This document shows positions 16,673 through 25,337 of a stretch of DNA of 64,000 bases, piece after piece. This DNA is from an uncultured Clostridia bacterium (lineage in GTDB: Bacteria > Bacillota > Clostridia > Christensenellales > Borkfalkiaceae). Position 1 is the stretch's first letter. The number at the start of each line of letters is the position of its first letter. Made by a program: the position numbers and the translations under genes. The stretch lies in assembly GCA_934271735.1 (NCBI GenBank), contig CAKQSB010000006.1:59362-123361 (forward strand), written 5' to 3'. The notes beneath the pieces are model-generated. The model was not told the origin of the DNA, made no database searches, and saw nothing but the letters and a program-made list of their open reading frames with translations.

Positions 16673-16707
16673 CCGCGAAGGAAAATTTTTCCTTCGCGGT
16701 TGTTTTT
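16673..16707 (+). terminator. Rho-independent terminator
   Basis: CCGCGAAGGAAAA (16673-16685) pairs perfectly with TTTTCCTTCGCGG, followed by TTGTTTTTT. It ends the GNAT-like gene; an A/T-rich region with TATAAT near 16768 follows and probably holds the asnS promoter. Confidence 0.85.
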
Positions 16708-16830
16708 TCGGGTTTAAATTTGTTGTAATTTATTATCATTTATGTTATTATATAATATATATGTTTTTCGGGAACGTTTTTTCAGGCGTTTTCGGACAGC
16801 GGAAAATTTCACAAAGCGGAGACAAAAGCA

Positions 16831-18225
16831 ATGCGGAAGAGAGTGCTTATAAAAGATCTTTTTTCGGATAAAGATAGTTACGGTGATAAAAAAGTTACCG
16901 TTATGGGTTGGGCGAGAACCATAAGAGATTCCAAAGCCTTCGGATTCATAGAACTTAACGACGGCAGTTGTTTCAAAAACCTTCAGGTGGTTTTCGAGCG
17001 CGAAAAAATCGACAATTACGACGAAATAGCTTCGCAGAACGTCGGGGCATCGCTCATCGTGGACGGAACGCTCGTTTTAACGCCGAACGCAAAACAGCCG
17101 TTTGAAATCAAAGCGGAAAAAATCGCGGTGGAGGGAACTTCCTCGCCCGATTACCCGTTGCAGAAAAAACGCCATTCGCTCGAATATCTTCGCGAAATCG
17201 CCTATTTAAGACCGCGTACCAACACATTCGGCGCGGTGTTCAGAATAAGAAGCGAGGCGGCGTTTGCGATACACGAATTTTTCAATTCCCAAGGTTTTGT
17301 TTACGTTCACACCCCGCTTATCACGGGCAGCGACTGCGAGGGCGCGGGCGCGATGTTCCAGGTAACCACGCTCGACCTTAACAACGTTCCCAAAAAGGAC
17401 GGAAAAGCAGACTATACGCAGGACTTTTTCAAAAAGCAGGCGAGCCTTACCGTATCGGGTCAGCTTTCGGCGGAAGCTTACGCAATGGCGTTCGGAGACG
17501 TTTACACGTTCGGACCGACTTTCAGAGCGGAGCGTTCCAACACGGCGAGACACGCGGCGGAATTCTGGATGATAGAACCCGAAATGGCGTTCGCCGATCT
17601 TTCGGACGATATGGACGTTGCGGAAGCGATGGTAAAACATATCATTTCGCACGTTATGAAAACCTGCCAGGCCGAACTCGAATTTTTAAACAACTTCGTG
17701 GATAAAGGGCTTATCGACAGGCTCACTCACGTTATGACGAGCGACTTTATAAGACTTCCTTACACCGAGGCGATAAAAATTCTCGAGCCGATAAAGGATA
17801 AGTTCGAATTTCCCGTATACTGGGGTTGCGACCTTCAGAGCGAACACGAACGTTATCTCACCGAACAGGTTTACAAAAAGCCCGTTTTCCTCACCGATTA
17901 CCCGAAGGAAATCAAAGCGTTCTATATGCGTCTGAACGACGACGGAAAAACGGTCGCGGCGGCGGATCTTCTCGTTCCCGGTATCGGCGAGCTTATCGGC
18001 GGAAGCCAAAGAGAGGAAAGAGAGGACGTTTTATTGAAGAGAATGGAAGAACTTAATCTTAAACCCGCCGATTACGATTGGTATTTAAACCTCAGAAAGT
18101 ACGGCGGAACGACGCACTCGGGTTTCGGTCTCGGTTTCGAAAGAATGGTTATGTACCTCACGGGTATCGCGAACATAAGAGACGTTATTCCTTTCCCGAG
18201 AACGGTAGATAACCTCGAATATTAA
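16831..18225 (+). CDS. asnS: Asparaginyl-tRNA synthetase
   Basis: The 464-residue class IIb synthetase charges tRNA-Asn. The N-terminal OB-fold anticodon-binding domain spans about 1-110 (VTVMGWARTIRDSKAFGFIEL). The catalytic domain shows motif 2 in FRAERSNTARHAAEFWMIEP and motif 3 in HSGFGLGFERMVMYLTG. ARHAAEFWMIEPE is typical of AsnRS rather than AspRS, and length is normal. The start has a modest purine-rich site (AAGCGGAGAC). It opens the cluster leading to plsX. Confidence 0.97.
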   Translation: MRKRVLIKDLFSDKDSYGDKKVTVMGWARTIRDSKAFGFIELNDGSCFKNLQVVFEREKIDNYDEIASQNVGASLIVDGTLVLTPNAKQPFEIKAEKIAVEGTSSPDYPLQKKRHSLEYLREIAYLRPRTNTFGAVFRIRSEAAFAIHEFFNSQGFVYVHTPLITGSDCEGAGAMFQVTTLDLNNVPKKDGKADYTQDFFKKQASLTVSGQLSAEAYAMAFGDVYTFGPTFRAERSNTARHAAEFWMIEPEMAFADLSDDMDVAEAMVKHIISHVMKTCQAELEFLNNFVDKGLIDRLTHVMTSDFIRLPYTEAIKILEPIKDKFEFPVYWGCDLQSEHERYLTEQVYKKPVFLTDYPKEIKAFYMRLNDDGKTVAAADLLVPGIGELIGGSQREEREDVLLKRMEELNLKPADYDWYLNLRKYGGTTHSGFGLGFERMVMYLTGIANIRDVIPFPRTVDNLEY

Positions 18226-18274
18226 AAACGGCGGAAATTTCCGAATACAAAAATCCTGGAAGGAGAACTTTTCA

Positions 18275-19291
18275 ATGAAAATAATCGTTGACGCGTTCGG
18301 GGGAGACAATGCGCCCGAGGAGATAGTGCAGGGCGCGGTTGCCGCCGTAAACGAAAAAGAGGGCTTCGACATAGTGCTTGTCGGCAAGGAAAACTCCGTA
18401 CGCGAAATACTCGGAAGATGCGAATTCGACACCTCGAGAGTGTCCGTCGTGAACGCGGATGACATTATCGATTGCAACGACACGCCCACCGAAGCGATAA
18501 AAAACAAACCCGATTCTTCGATAGTGGTATCGGCGAAAATGCTGAGGAAAGACGAACAGGCGAAAGCTTTCGTTTCGGCGGGGTCTACGGGAGCGGTTCT
18601 TGCCGCGGCCGTGCTTTTAACGCCGAGGGTGAAAGGTATTCTTCGCCCCGCGCTCGCGCCCACTCTTCCTAACCTCAAAGGCGGGGAAACGATGCTTTTA
18701 GACTGCGGGGCGAACCCGGACGTAAAACCCGTCAATCTCGTACAGTTCGCTTTGATGGGCAGCGTTTATATGAGCGAGGTTATGGGCGTGAAAAACCCGA
18801 GAGTCGCACTTTTGTCCAACGGAACGGAAGATAAAAAGGGCAACCTTATCACAAAGGAAGCTTTCGGGCTTTTAAAAGAAATAAAAGGGCTTAATTTCGT
18901 GGGCAATATGGAAGCGAGGGAAATCCTTTCGGGCGATTACGACGTAGTCGTATCGGACGGATTCAGCGGAAATATCGCCTTAAAGAGCTTGGAAGGCGCG
19001 GTTAATTGCATTTTCACAACGCTCAAAGCGGAAATAAAGGCTTCCAAAAAGGCTTCGGTCGGAGCGCTTTTGATGAAAGGCGCGTTCAGAAAGGTCAAAG
19101 AAAAGCTCGATTACAACAAAAAAGGCGGAGCGGTGCTGCTGGGTATGGAAAAAGTCATAGTAAAAGCTCACGGTTCGTCCAAATCCGAAGCGTTCAAAAA
19201 CGCGATATTCCAGGCGTATAACGCCGCGGCTATCAACGTTTGCGGAAAAATCAAGGATAATATAGACAAAATAAGCGGGGAAAACGTATGA
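18275..19291 (+). CDS. plsX: Phosphate acyltransferase PlsX
   Basis: The 338-residue enzyme makes acyl-phosphate from acyl-ACP, the first step of membrane phospholipid synthesis in Gram-positive bacteria. It begins MKIIVDAFGGDNAPEEIVQG, the family's signature opening, and contains SAGSTGAVLAAAVLL, LLDCGANPDVKP, NGTEDKKGN and DGFSGNIALKSLEG. An AAGGAG site precedes the start. Unusually for Firmicutes, no fabD, fabG or acpP follows; rnc overlaps it by 4 bases. Confidence 0.97.
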   Translation: MKIIVDAFGGDNAPEEIVQGAVAAVNEKEGFDIVLVGKENSVREILGRCEFDTSRVSVVNADDIIDCNDTPTEAIKNKPDSSIVVSAKMLRKDEQAKAFVSAGSTGAVLAAAVLLTPRVKGILRPALAPTLPNLKGGETMLLDCGANPDVKPVNLVQFALMGSVYMSEVMGVKNPRVALLSNGTEDKKGNLITKEAFGLLKEIKGLNFVGNMEAREILSGDYDVVVSDGFSGNIALKSLEGAVNCIFTTLKAEIKASKKASVGALLMKGAFRKVKEKLDYNKKGGAVLLGMEKVIVKAHGSSKSEAFKNAIFQAYNAAAINVCGKIKDNIDKISGENV

Positions 19292-20349
19292 TTTTCGTTA
19301 TGTACGAATGTGAAGAGAGGATAGGCTATTCGTTTAAAGACAAAACTCTTCTTCGCACCTGCTTTACTCATTCTTCCTATTCGCACGAACACGCTTGCAA
19401 GAATAACGAACTTCTGGAGTTTTTCGGAGACGCCGTTTTGGAGTTTGTCGTCACGGAATATCTTTTTTCGAAATTCCGGGATGAAGACGAGGGAAAACTC
19501 ACGGCGTACCGACAACAGATAGTTTCGAGAAAACCGTTGGCTCAGGCGATAATGAAGCTCGGGCTTAACGAATACATACTTTACGGCGAGGGCGAAAAGA
19601 AAAATACCCCCGAACATCACGAAGCTTCCTGCGAAAATCTTTACGAGGCGCTTGTCGCGGGGATTTATCTCGACGGCGGCGAAGAGGAAGCGAGAAAATT
19701 TATCGGAAGAACGCTTTTAAACAGGTTCAGACCCGATAAAAAACCAAGCTCGGGAGAAGTTAAACACGCCGCTCAAATCGGTAAATCGGAAAATTACAAA
19801 GGCAGATTGCAGGAGTTTGTTCAGAAGAATAAACTCGGCGAAATAGAGTATAAAGAAACGGGCAAAACCGGACCGGCTCACGATCCCGTGTTCACGGTAG
19901 CGGTTTTCGTGGGAGAAAACAAACTCGGCGAAGCGAGCGGGAAAAAGAAGAGCGGGGCCGAACAGAACGCCGCGACGATAGCTTTACAAAAGCTTACGGG
20001 CGGAGACGGAACGATAGCGAAACGCGAAAAACAGCAAAACGCGAAGAAAAAACCGCCCGAAAAACGCGGGAATACAACCGAAAAACGCGGGAACGCAACC
20101 GAAAAACGCGGAAACGCCACCGTTAAACAAGGAAACGCAACCGTTAAACAAGGAAACGCAACCGGTAAACAACGCGGCGGCAATAAAAACCAAAGAAAAA
20201 ATCCGGACGCCGTTCGGAAAAACAAACCCGGACAAGCGACGGATAAGTCGGCGGATAACGCTGCCGAAAAAACGGTAAATAAAACGGCGAACAACACTCT
20301 CGGCAAGCGGAAGTCGCCCGCGAACCGAAAAGGAGAAAGAATAAAGTGA
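19288..20349 (+). CDS. rnc: Ribonuclease III with repetitive basic C-terminal tail
   Basis: The 353-residue protein has the RNase III catalytic domain (about 1-150), with the signature NNELLEFFGDAVLEFVVTEY at 39-58 and the metal-binding DGGEEEARKFIGRTLL region near 130-145. A double-stranded RNA-binding domain follows (about 170-235: YKGRLQEFVQKNKLGEIEY, then GKKKSGAEQNAATIAL). It cleaves rRNA precursors and other duplex RNA. Residues 236-353 are an added Lys/Asn/Thr-rich tail with five tandem 7-residue units of the EKRGNAT or VKQGNAT type, absent from typical RNase III (about 230 residues). It overlaps plsX by 4 bases and smc by 4 bases (GTGA). Confidence 0.95.
   Translation: MIFVMYECEERIGYSFKDKTLLRTCFTHSSYSHEHACKNNELLEFFGDAVLEFVVTEYLFSKFRDEDEGKLTAYRQQIVSRKPLAQAIMKLGLNEYILYGEGEKKNTPEHHEASCENLYEALVAGIYLDGGEEEARKFIGRTLLNRFRPDKKPSSGEVKHAAQIGKSENYKGRLQEFVQKNKLGEIEYKETGKTGPAHDPVFTVAVFVGENKLGEASGKKKSGAEQNAATIALQKLTGGDGTIAKREKQQNAKKKPPEKRGNTTEKRGNATEKRGNATVKQGNATVKQGNATGKQRGGNKNQRKNPDAVRKNKPGQATDKSADNAAEKTVNKTANNTLGKRKSPANRKGERIK
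20059..20163 (+). repeat. Five tandem 21-bp repeats in the RNase III tail
   Basis: Units start at 20059, 20080, 20101, 20122 and 20143; the first three read GAAAAACGCGGGAAYRCAACC-like, the last two GTTAAACAAGGAAACGCAACC. Each encodes one heptad (E/V)K(R/Q)GN(A/T)T. A decayed sixth unit follows at 20164. Confidence 0.85.
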
Positions 20350-23300
20350 ATTTTAAAAGAATAGAACTCGTAGGCTTTAAATCTTTCGCCGATAAGCAAG
20401 AAATTCAATTCGAAAACGGAGTAACGTGTATTGTAGGTCCTAACGGCTGCGGAAAAAGTAACGTAGCCGACGCGATAAGATGGGTTCTCGGCGAGCAGTC
20501 CGCAAAACAGCTCAGAGGCTCGAACATGCAGGACGTAATCTTCAACGGTACGCAGAACAGAAAGGCGCTTTCTTATTGCGAAGTGTCGCTTGTGTTCGAT
20601 AATACCGACAAGGTCTTTAAGGATCTCGAATATACAGAAGTCGTTTTCACCCGAAAACTTTACAGATCGGGCGAGAGCGAATACTACGTAAACAGAAAGC
20701 TTGCAAGGCTTAAAGATATAGTCGATTATCTCCGCGAGGGCGGCGTTTCGAAAGAGGGTTACACCATTATCGGACAAGGTAAAGTCGCGGAAATTCTTTC
20801 CTCGAAACCCGAGGACAGAAGATCTATTTTCGAAGAAGCCGTAGGCATCGCGAAAACAAAGAAAGAGAGAGCCGAAACTTCGAGAAAACTCGACAGAACG
20901 AGAGATAACATCGTTCGTATAACCGACATCACCACGGAGCTGGAACGTCAGCTCGAACCTCTCCGCAAGCAAGCGGAAAAAACCCGCAGTTATCAGGCTT
21001 TGTCGGACGAGCTTAAGTATCACGAAATCAACGCTTACCTCTATAAATCTTCGCACGCTTCGCAGTCCAAGGCTACGATAAACGGCAGGATAAGAGATAT
21101 CGTGAACGAACTCGCGCTCCGCAGCGCGGAACTCGACGACGCGATTAAGTCCTATAACAGGCATCAGAAAGAAATCGCCGACGCGGACGATTACGTAAAA
21201 CAGGTAAACGACGAACTTCTGGAAAAGACGCAGGAGTTCGAGCGTCAATCGGGTAACGCCAAGGTTTACGGCGAAAAAATCAATTATTTCAGAAACGAAA
21301 TCAAGAGACTTCGTCAGGAAATCACCGACGCGGAAACGAGGCTTAAAGAACTCGCCGAGCAGATTACCGAGAGAAAGGACAAGGTTCTCGACAGCGAAAA
21401 ACAGCTTGCCGAACTCGAAATAAAGGGCGGAAAAGTAAGCACCGAGCTTGCGAGAGTCGTCGCGGCTATCTCCGAGGGCGAGCAGAACGCGCGTAACGCA
21501 CAGGACGCTATTTTAAAAAGCGTTGAATCGCTCGCGGATCTGAAGCAGAATATAGGCGCACTTTCTTCCGAAAAGAATGTTATCGAAGCGAGACAGAAAG
21601 AAACGAACGATCGTCTCGACGCGCTCTCCGGTAAGCTTTCCGAACTCACCATGGAAAACACGGTCAAACAAGCCGAGCTTTCTCAGACGGAAAAACTTAT
21701 CAATAACACCAAAAACGATATAAAAGATAAAGAAAACGATATTGCAGCAACCAATATTTACATATCGGACATCAATTCGAGAATTTTCAAGCTCAATTCC
21801 GAAATAGCGGCGTTAGAAGCGAACAAGCGTACGTTCGCGAGCATAAGGGATAATTTCGAAGGTTTCCCCGTTTCGGTAAGACACCTTCTAAACAGCGGAA
21901 AGAGCAATCCCGAAGTCGCGAAGAGAATTAAAGGCGTTGTCGCAAACCTCGTCAAAACGGACGCGAAATACGAAACGGCAATCGAAACGTGTTTCGGCGG
22001 AGCGATGCAGAACGTCGTTACGGCAACTCCCGACGACGCGCAGTACCTCATAAACTTCCTTAAACGTACCGAGGGCGGAAGAGTAACTTTCCTTCCCGTT
22101 TCGTCGATGAAGCCGAGAGCGGACGGCGCGGATACGAGAATGGCTCTTAACGAAAGAGGCGCGCTCGGGCTTGCCACGAATCTCGTTTCTTACGACAAAT
22201 ATTTCGATAACGTAGTCAGATTCCTTTTAGGCAACACGCTTATCGTAGATACGATCGAAAACGCAACGAACATCGCCAAAAAGTACCGTTTCGGATTCAG
22301 AATAGTCACCCTCGACGGCGACGTTCTTTCGTCCAACGGTTCTATGTCGGGCGGTTCGAGAAGACAGGGCGCATCGGGTATTCTTTCTATGGACAGAAAG
22401 GTAGACGACGCCGATAAAGCCATCGCCGAAAAGAAAGAGGAGATGGAAAGAAGAAACAACAAGAAAGCTCAGCTCGAACAGCAGGTTTCGGAGCAGAAAG
22501 CCGAACTTGAAAGAGTAAACGTATTTTTGCAGGATTTAAGGCAAAAATCGGTTGCGCTCAAAGAGCAGATAGCCGCAAACGAAATCAAGATCGAGGATTT
22601 GAAGAAAGAAATCGAGGGTTGCAGAAACTCTATCGCGCTCATTTCTTCGAGAATTACCGAAATCGACAGAGAATATTCGGATATCGAAAGCGGAAACCAG
22701 GCTTTGGAGCAGAAAAAGCAGAGCGCTTCTTCGGACGCCGCCAAAAATCAGAACGTTTTCGACGAATACAAGAAGAAGAGAGACGAACTTATCGAAGAGA
22801 ACACCCGTATTCAGGCGAAACTCGGTTCTCTCGCGGCGGAAATCAAAGCCGGTCGCGAAGACGTCGGGCGTATGGAAACCGAAAGAGAAAATCTCAGGAT
22901 AACCATCGAGAAAAACCAGCAGACCATAGACAGCAACGATTCTATCGTTTCGGGGCTTATGTCGGAAGTCGAAAAGGTTGCTCTCACGGGTTCGCAGAAA
23001 GAATATCTTCAGACTCTTAAAGATAAGAGAGCTTCGTTCGAAAAAAGAAAAGCCGATCTCGGCGAGGACGTCAAACAGGACAACCTTCGCAGAGAAATGG
23101 TTCAGGCGGAGATTACCAAGCTCAGCGAGAGAAAGTACAGCGAAGAAGTTGCGCTTTCCAAGATCGACAGCGAGCTTGAATATATGCAGCAGAGAGTTGC
23201 CGAAGAATATAACGTTACTTACGAGCAGGCTCTTCCCACCGCAGATCTCGATTACGATATTTCGGTTTCCGCGCAGGAAATCTCGAGGCTTAAAAAGAAG

Positions 23301-23933
23301 ATCGGTTCGCTCGGAAACGTCAACTTCACGGCAATCGAGGACTTCGAGGTTCTCGACGCGAGATATCAGGATATGGCGACGCAGAGAGACGATTTGCTTA
23401 AAGCCGAAGACGATCTTAAAAAAGTCATCGCGGATTTAACCAACGAAATGAGCGAGAAATTTTCGGAAGGCTTCACCAAAATCAGAGCCAACTTCTCGAG
23501 AATATTCAAGGAGCTTTTCGGCGGCGGATCGGCAGATCTTATTCTCGAACAGGGCGAAACGGACGACCCGCTCGAACAGGGTGTCGAAATCGTCGCAGAG
23601 CCGCCGGGGAAGAAATTACAGAAAATCTCGCTTTTGTCCGGTGGTGAAATGGCACTCACCGCAATTGCGATATTGTTTGCGATATTGAAACTTAAACCGA
23701 TGCCGTTCGTCGTTCTGGACGAAATAGAAGCAGCGCTCGACGACGCGAACGTAGAAAGATTTGCGAATTACCTTCGCAACTTCTCGGACGACACGCAGTT
23801 CATCGTTATCACACACAAAAAGGTTACGATGGGTCTTGCGGACGCGCTTTTCGGTGTAACGATGCAGGAAAAAGGCGTGTCGAGAATCGTTTCCGTCAAA
23901 CTTGCCGACGTTGTCGATTCGCTCGGAACTTGA
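20346..23933 (+). CDS. smc: Chromosome segregation protein SMC
   Basis: The 1195-residue ATPase has Walker A GPNGCGKSN (residues 31-39) in an N-terminal head, coiled coils (about 170-490 and 670-1020), a hinge (about 505-665, with FGGAMQNVVTATPDDAQYLI and the GGSRRQG end) and a C-terminal head with signature LLSGGEMALTAIA (near 1097) and Walker B FVVLDEIEAALDD. It forms the condensin dimer that loops and individualises the chromosome. GTG start, overlapping the rnc stop. Normal length and intact. Confidence 0.97.
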   Translation: MNFKRIELVGFKSFADKQEIQFENGVTCIVGPNGCGKSNVADAIRWVLGEQSAKQLRGSNMQDVIFNGTQNRKALSYCEVSLVFDNTDKVFKDLEYTEVVFTRKLYRSGESEYYVNRKLARLKDIVDYLREGGVSKEGYTIIGQGKVAEILSSKPEDRRSIFEEAVGIAKTKKERAETSRKLDRTRDNIVRITDITTELERQLEPLRKQAEKTRSYQALSDELKYHEINAYLYKSSHASQSKATINGRIRDIVNELALRSAELDDAIKSYNRHQKEIADADDYVKQVNDELLEKTQEFERQSGNAKVYGEKINYFRNEIKRLRQEITDAETRLKELAEQITERKDKVLDSEKQLAELEIKGGKVSTELARVVAAISEGEQNARNAQDAILKSVESLADLKQNIGALSSEKNVIEARQKETNDRLDALSGKLSELTMENTVKQAELSQTEKLINNTKNDIKDKENDIAATNIYISDINSRIFKLNSEIAALEANKRTFASIRDNFEGFPVSVRHLLNSGKSNPEVAKRIKGVVANLVKTDAKYETAIETCFGGAMQNVVTATPDDAQYLINFLKRTEGGRVTFLPVSSMKPRADGADTRMALNERGALGLATNLVSYDKYFDNVVRFLLGNTLIVDTIENATNIAKKYRFGFRIVTLDGDVLSSNGSMSGGSRRQGASGILSMDRKVDDADKAIAEKKEEMERRNNKKAQLEQQVSEQKAELERVNVFLQDLRQKSVALKEQIAANEIKIEDLKKEIEGCRNSIALISSRITEIDREYSDIESGNQALEQKKQSASSDAAKNQNVFDEYKKKRDELIEENTRIQAKLGSLAAEIKAGREDVGRMETERENLRITIEKNQQTIDSNDSIVSGLMSEVEKVALTGSQKEYLQTLKDKRASFEKRKADLGEDVKQDNLRREMVQAEITKLSERKYSEEVALSKIDSELEYMQQRVAEEYNVTYEQALPTADLDYDISVSAQEISRLKKKIGSLGNVNFTAIEDFEVLDARYQDMATQRDDLLKAEDDLKKVIADLTNEMSEKFSEGFTKIRANFSRIFKELFGGGSADLILEQGETDDPLEQGVEIVAEPPGKKLQKISLLSGGEMALTAIAILFAILKLKPMPFVVLDEIEAALDDANVERFANYLRNFSDDTQFIVITHKKVTMGLADALFGVTMQEKGVSRIVSVKLADVVDSLGT

Positions 23934-23950
23934 TAAACATTAAATAAATA

Positions 23951-23983
23951 CGGGCAAAGTCCGAAAAGAACGGGCTTTGCCCG
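23951..23983 (+). terminator. Strong hairpin between smc and ftsY
   Basis: CGGGCAAAGTCCG pairs with CGGGCTTTGCCCG (one wobble) around AAAAGAA. No T-tract follows, so it may attenuate, or protect the smc mRNA end rather than terminate fully. Confidence 0.6.
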
Positions 23984-24020
23984 AAGTCTTTAACATTATT
24001 ATATATAAGGAAAAGCACAT

Positions 24021-24920
24021 ATGGGATTTTTCGGTAAATTATTCGGCGCGCTTAAAAAGACCAAGGACGGACTCGGCAACAAACTTCGCCAGCTCTTCTC
24101 GAGGGATAAAATAGGCGACGATTTCTACGAAGACCTCGAAGATGTTCTCATTTCTTCCGATATTTCGGTAACGACGGCGGAGGAAATTGTAGAAAATCTT
24201 CACGAAAAAATGATAAAGGAAAAGCAATCCGATAAAGATCTGGTTTTGCAGTCTTTAAAGGACGAAATAACCGCTTGTCTCGATAATGCGGGCGATTTCG
24301 AAGTGGAATACCCTGCGGTTATAATGGTAATCGGCGTAAACGGAGTTGGCAAAACCACTTCGATAGGTAAAATGGCGCATTATTTCACGACTATGAAAAA
24401 GACGGTTACGATCGCCGCCGCGGACACGTTCAGAGCCGCCGCAGCCGATCAGCTCGAAATCTGGGCGGACAGAGCCAAGGTGAGAATTGTTAAAAGCGTT
24501 GAGGGGAGCGATCCTTCCGCCGTCGTTTACGACGCAATTTCTTCGGTGAAAGCCAAAAAAACCGATGTTCTGATTATCGATACGGCGGGCAGACTTCATA
24601 CGAAATCCAACCTTATGGAAGAGCTTAAAAAGATGTCGAGGGTTGTTCAGAGAGACTTCCCCGAAGCTCATTTCTATAAGCTCATCGCGCTGGACGCAAC
24701 AACGGGACAGAACGCCCTTTCGCAAGTCGAGGTATTCGACGATGCCGTAGGTATCGACGGAATTATCCTCACCAAGCTTGACGGAACGGCAAAAGGCGGT
24801 TTCGTAGTTTCTCTTTGCAACGAGTTATGCGTTCCCGTGGCGTTCGTCGGAACGGGCGAAAAGATAGAAGACGTGGACACTTTCGACAAAGAGTCCTTCG
24901 TGAACGGAATTTTCGATTAA
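24021..24920 (+). CDS. ftsY: Signal recognition particle receptor FtsY
   Basis: The 299-residue SRP GTPase docks ribosome-SRP complexes at the membrane. It has an N domain (about 1-90), then G domain motifs: Walker A GVNGVGKTTSIGKMA (from residue 106), AADTFRAAAADQLEIW, DTAGRLHTKSNLMEEL, TKLDGTAKGG and the closing GTGEKIEDVDTFDKESFVNG. There is no long acidic A domain, as usual in Firmicutes; residues 1-20 are basic and could contact lipid. It lies between smc and the ylxM-ffh pair, so SRP and its receptor are clustered. Confidence 0.97.
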   Translation: MGFFGKLFGALKKTKDGLGNKLRQLFSRDKIGDDFYEDLEDVLISSDISVTTAEEIVENLHEKMIKEKQSDKDLVLQSLKDEITACLDNAGDFEVEYPAVIMVIGVNGVGKTTSIGKMAHYFTTMKKTVTIAAADTFRAAAADQLEIWADRAKVRIVKSVEGSDPSAVVYDAISSVKAKKTDVLIIDTAGRLHTKSNLMEELKKMSRVVQRDFPEAHFYKLIALDATTGQNALSQVEVFDDAVGIDGIILTKLDGTAKGGFVVSLCNELCVPVAFVGTGEKIEDVDTFDKESFVNGIFD

Positions 24921-24933
24921 AAAACACAATTTT

Positions 24934-24976
24934 AAATAGCGGTGTAAAGTAAAAATGCTTGACACCGCTATTTTGT
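24934..24976 (+). terminator. Terminator after ftsY, overlapping the ylxM promoter
   Basis: AAATAGCGGTGT (24934-24945) pairs with ACACCGCTATTT (24962-24973), followed by TTTTG. The right arm includes the -35 box of the next promoter. Confidence 0.75.
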
Positions 24977-24988
24977 TTATGGTATAAT
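24959..24988 (+). promoter_or_regulatory. Promoter of ylxM-ffh
   Basis: TTGACA (24959-24964), 18-base spacer, TATAAT (24983-24988). Both boxes match the consensus fully. Confidence 0.8.
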
Positions 24989-25025
24989 ATAGAAGATTAC
25001 AAGCGGGGAACGGAGCGAAAAAGAT

Positions 25026-25334
25026 ATGAAAGTCGGCGACGAGATTTATTATAACGAACTTTTCGCCGAGTATTCGGAACTTTTAAGCCCTGCGCAGAAA
25101 GAGATTTTCGATATGTATTCGGGTATGGACTTATCTCTCGGTGAGATTGCGGAGATAAAAGGAATATCCCGTCAGAGCGTGTCGGACGCGGTTAATAAAG
25201 CAAAAAAACAGCTTTCGGTTTTCGAAGAAAAACTCGGGCTATACCGCAAAAAAAAGGCTGTTAAACGGCTTATAGGCGGACTTACGGGCGAAAACGAAGC
25301 GATTAAAATCGAAATCGAAAAGATATTAGGTTGA
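25026..25334 (+). CDS. ylxM: YlxM-type SRP-associated helix-turn-helix protein (UPF0122)
   Basis: The 102-residue protein has the UPF0122 pattern: an N-terminal LLSPAQKEIFDMYSGMDLSL and a sigma-70 region-4-like helix-turn-helix LGEIAEIKGISRQSVSDAVN (about 40-60), then a basic tail. In streptococci YlxM binds the SRP and modulates its GTPase activity. The stop is 3 bases before the ffh start, so the pair is an operon. Length is normal. Confidence 0.93.
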   Translation: MKVGDEIYYNELFAEYSELLSPAQKEIFDMYSGMDLSLGEIAEIKGISRQSVSDAVNKAKKQLSVFEEKLGLYRKKKAVKRLIGGLTGENEAIKIEIEKILG

Positions 25335-25337
25335 TTT

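Noticed and set aside
19878..21248. 456-codon antisense frame over rnc and smc
   Set aside because: It arises from the repetitive rnc tail and smc codon bias; Phe-rich shadow sequence with no family features.
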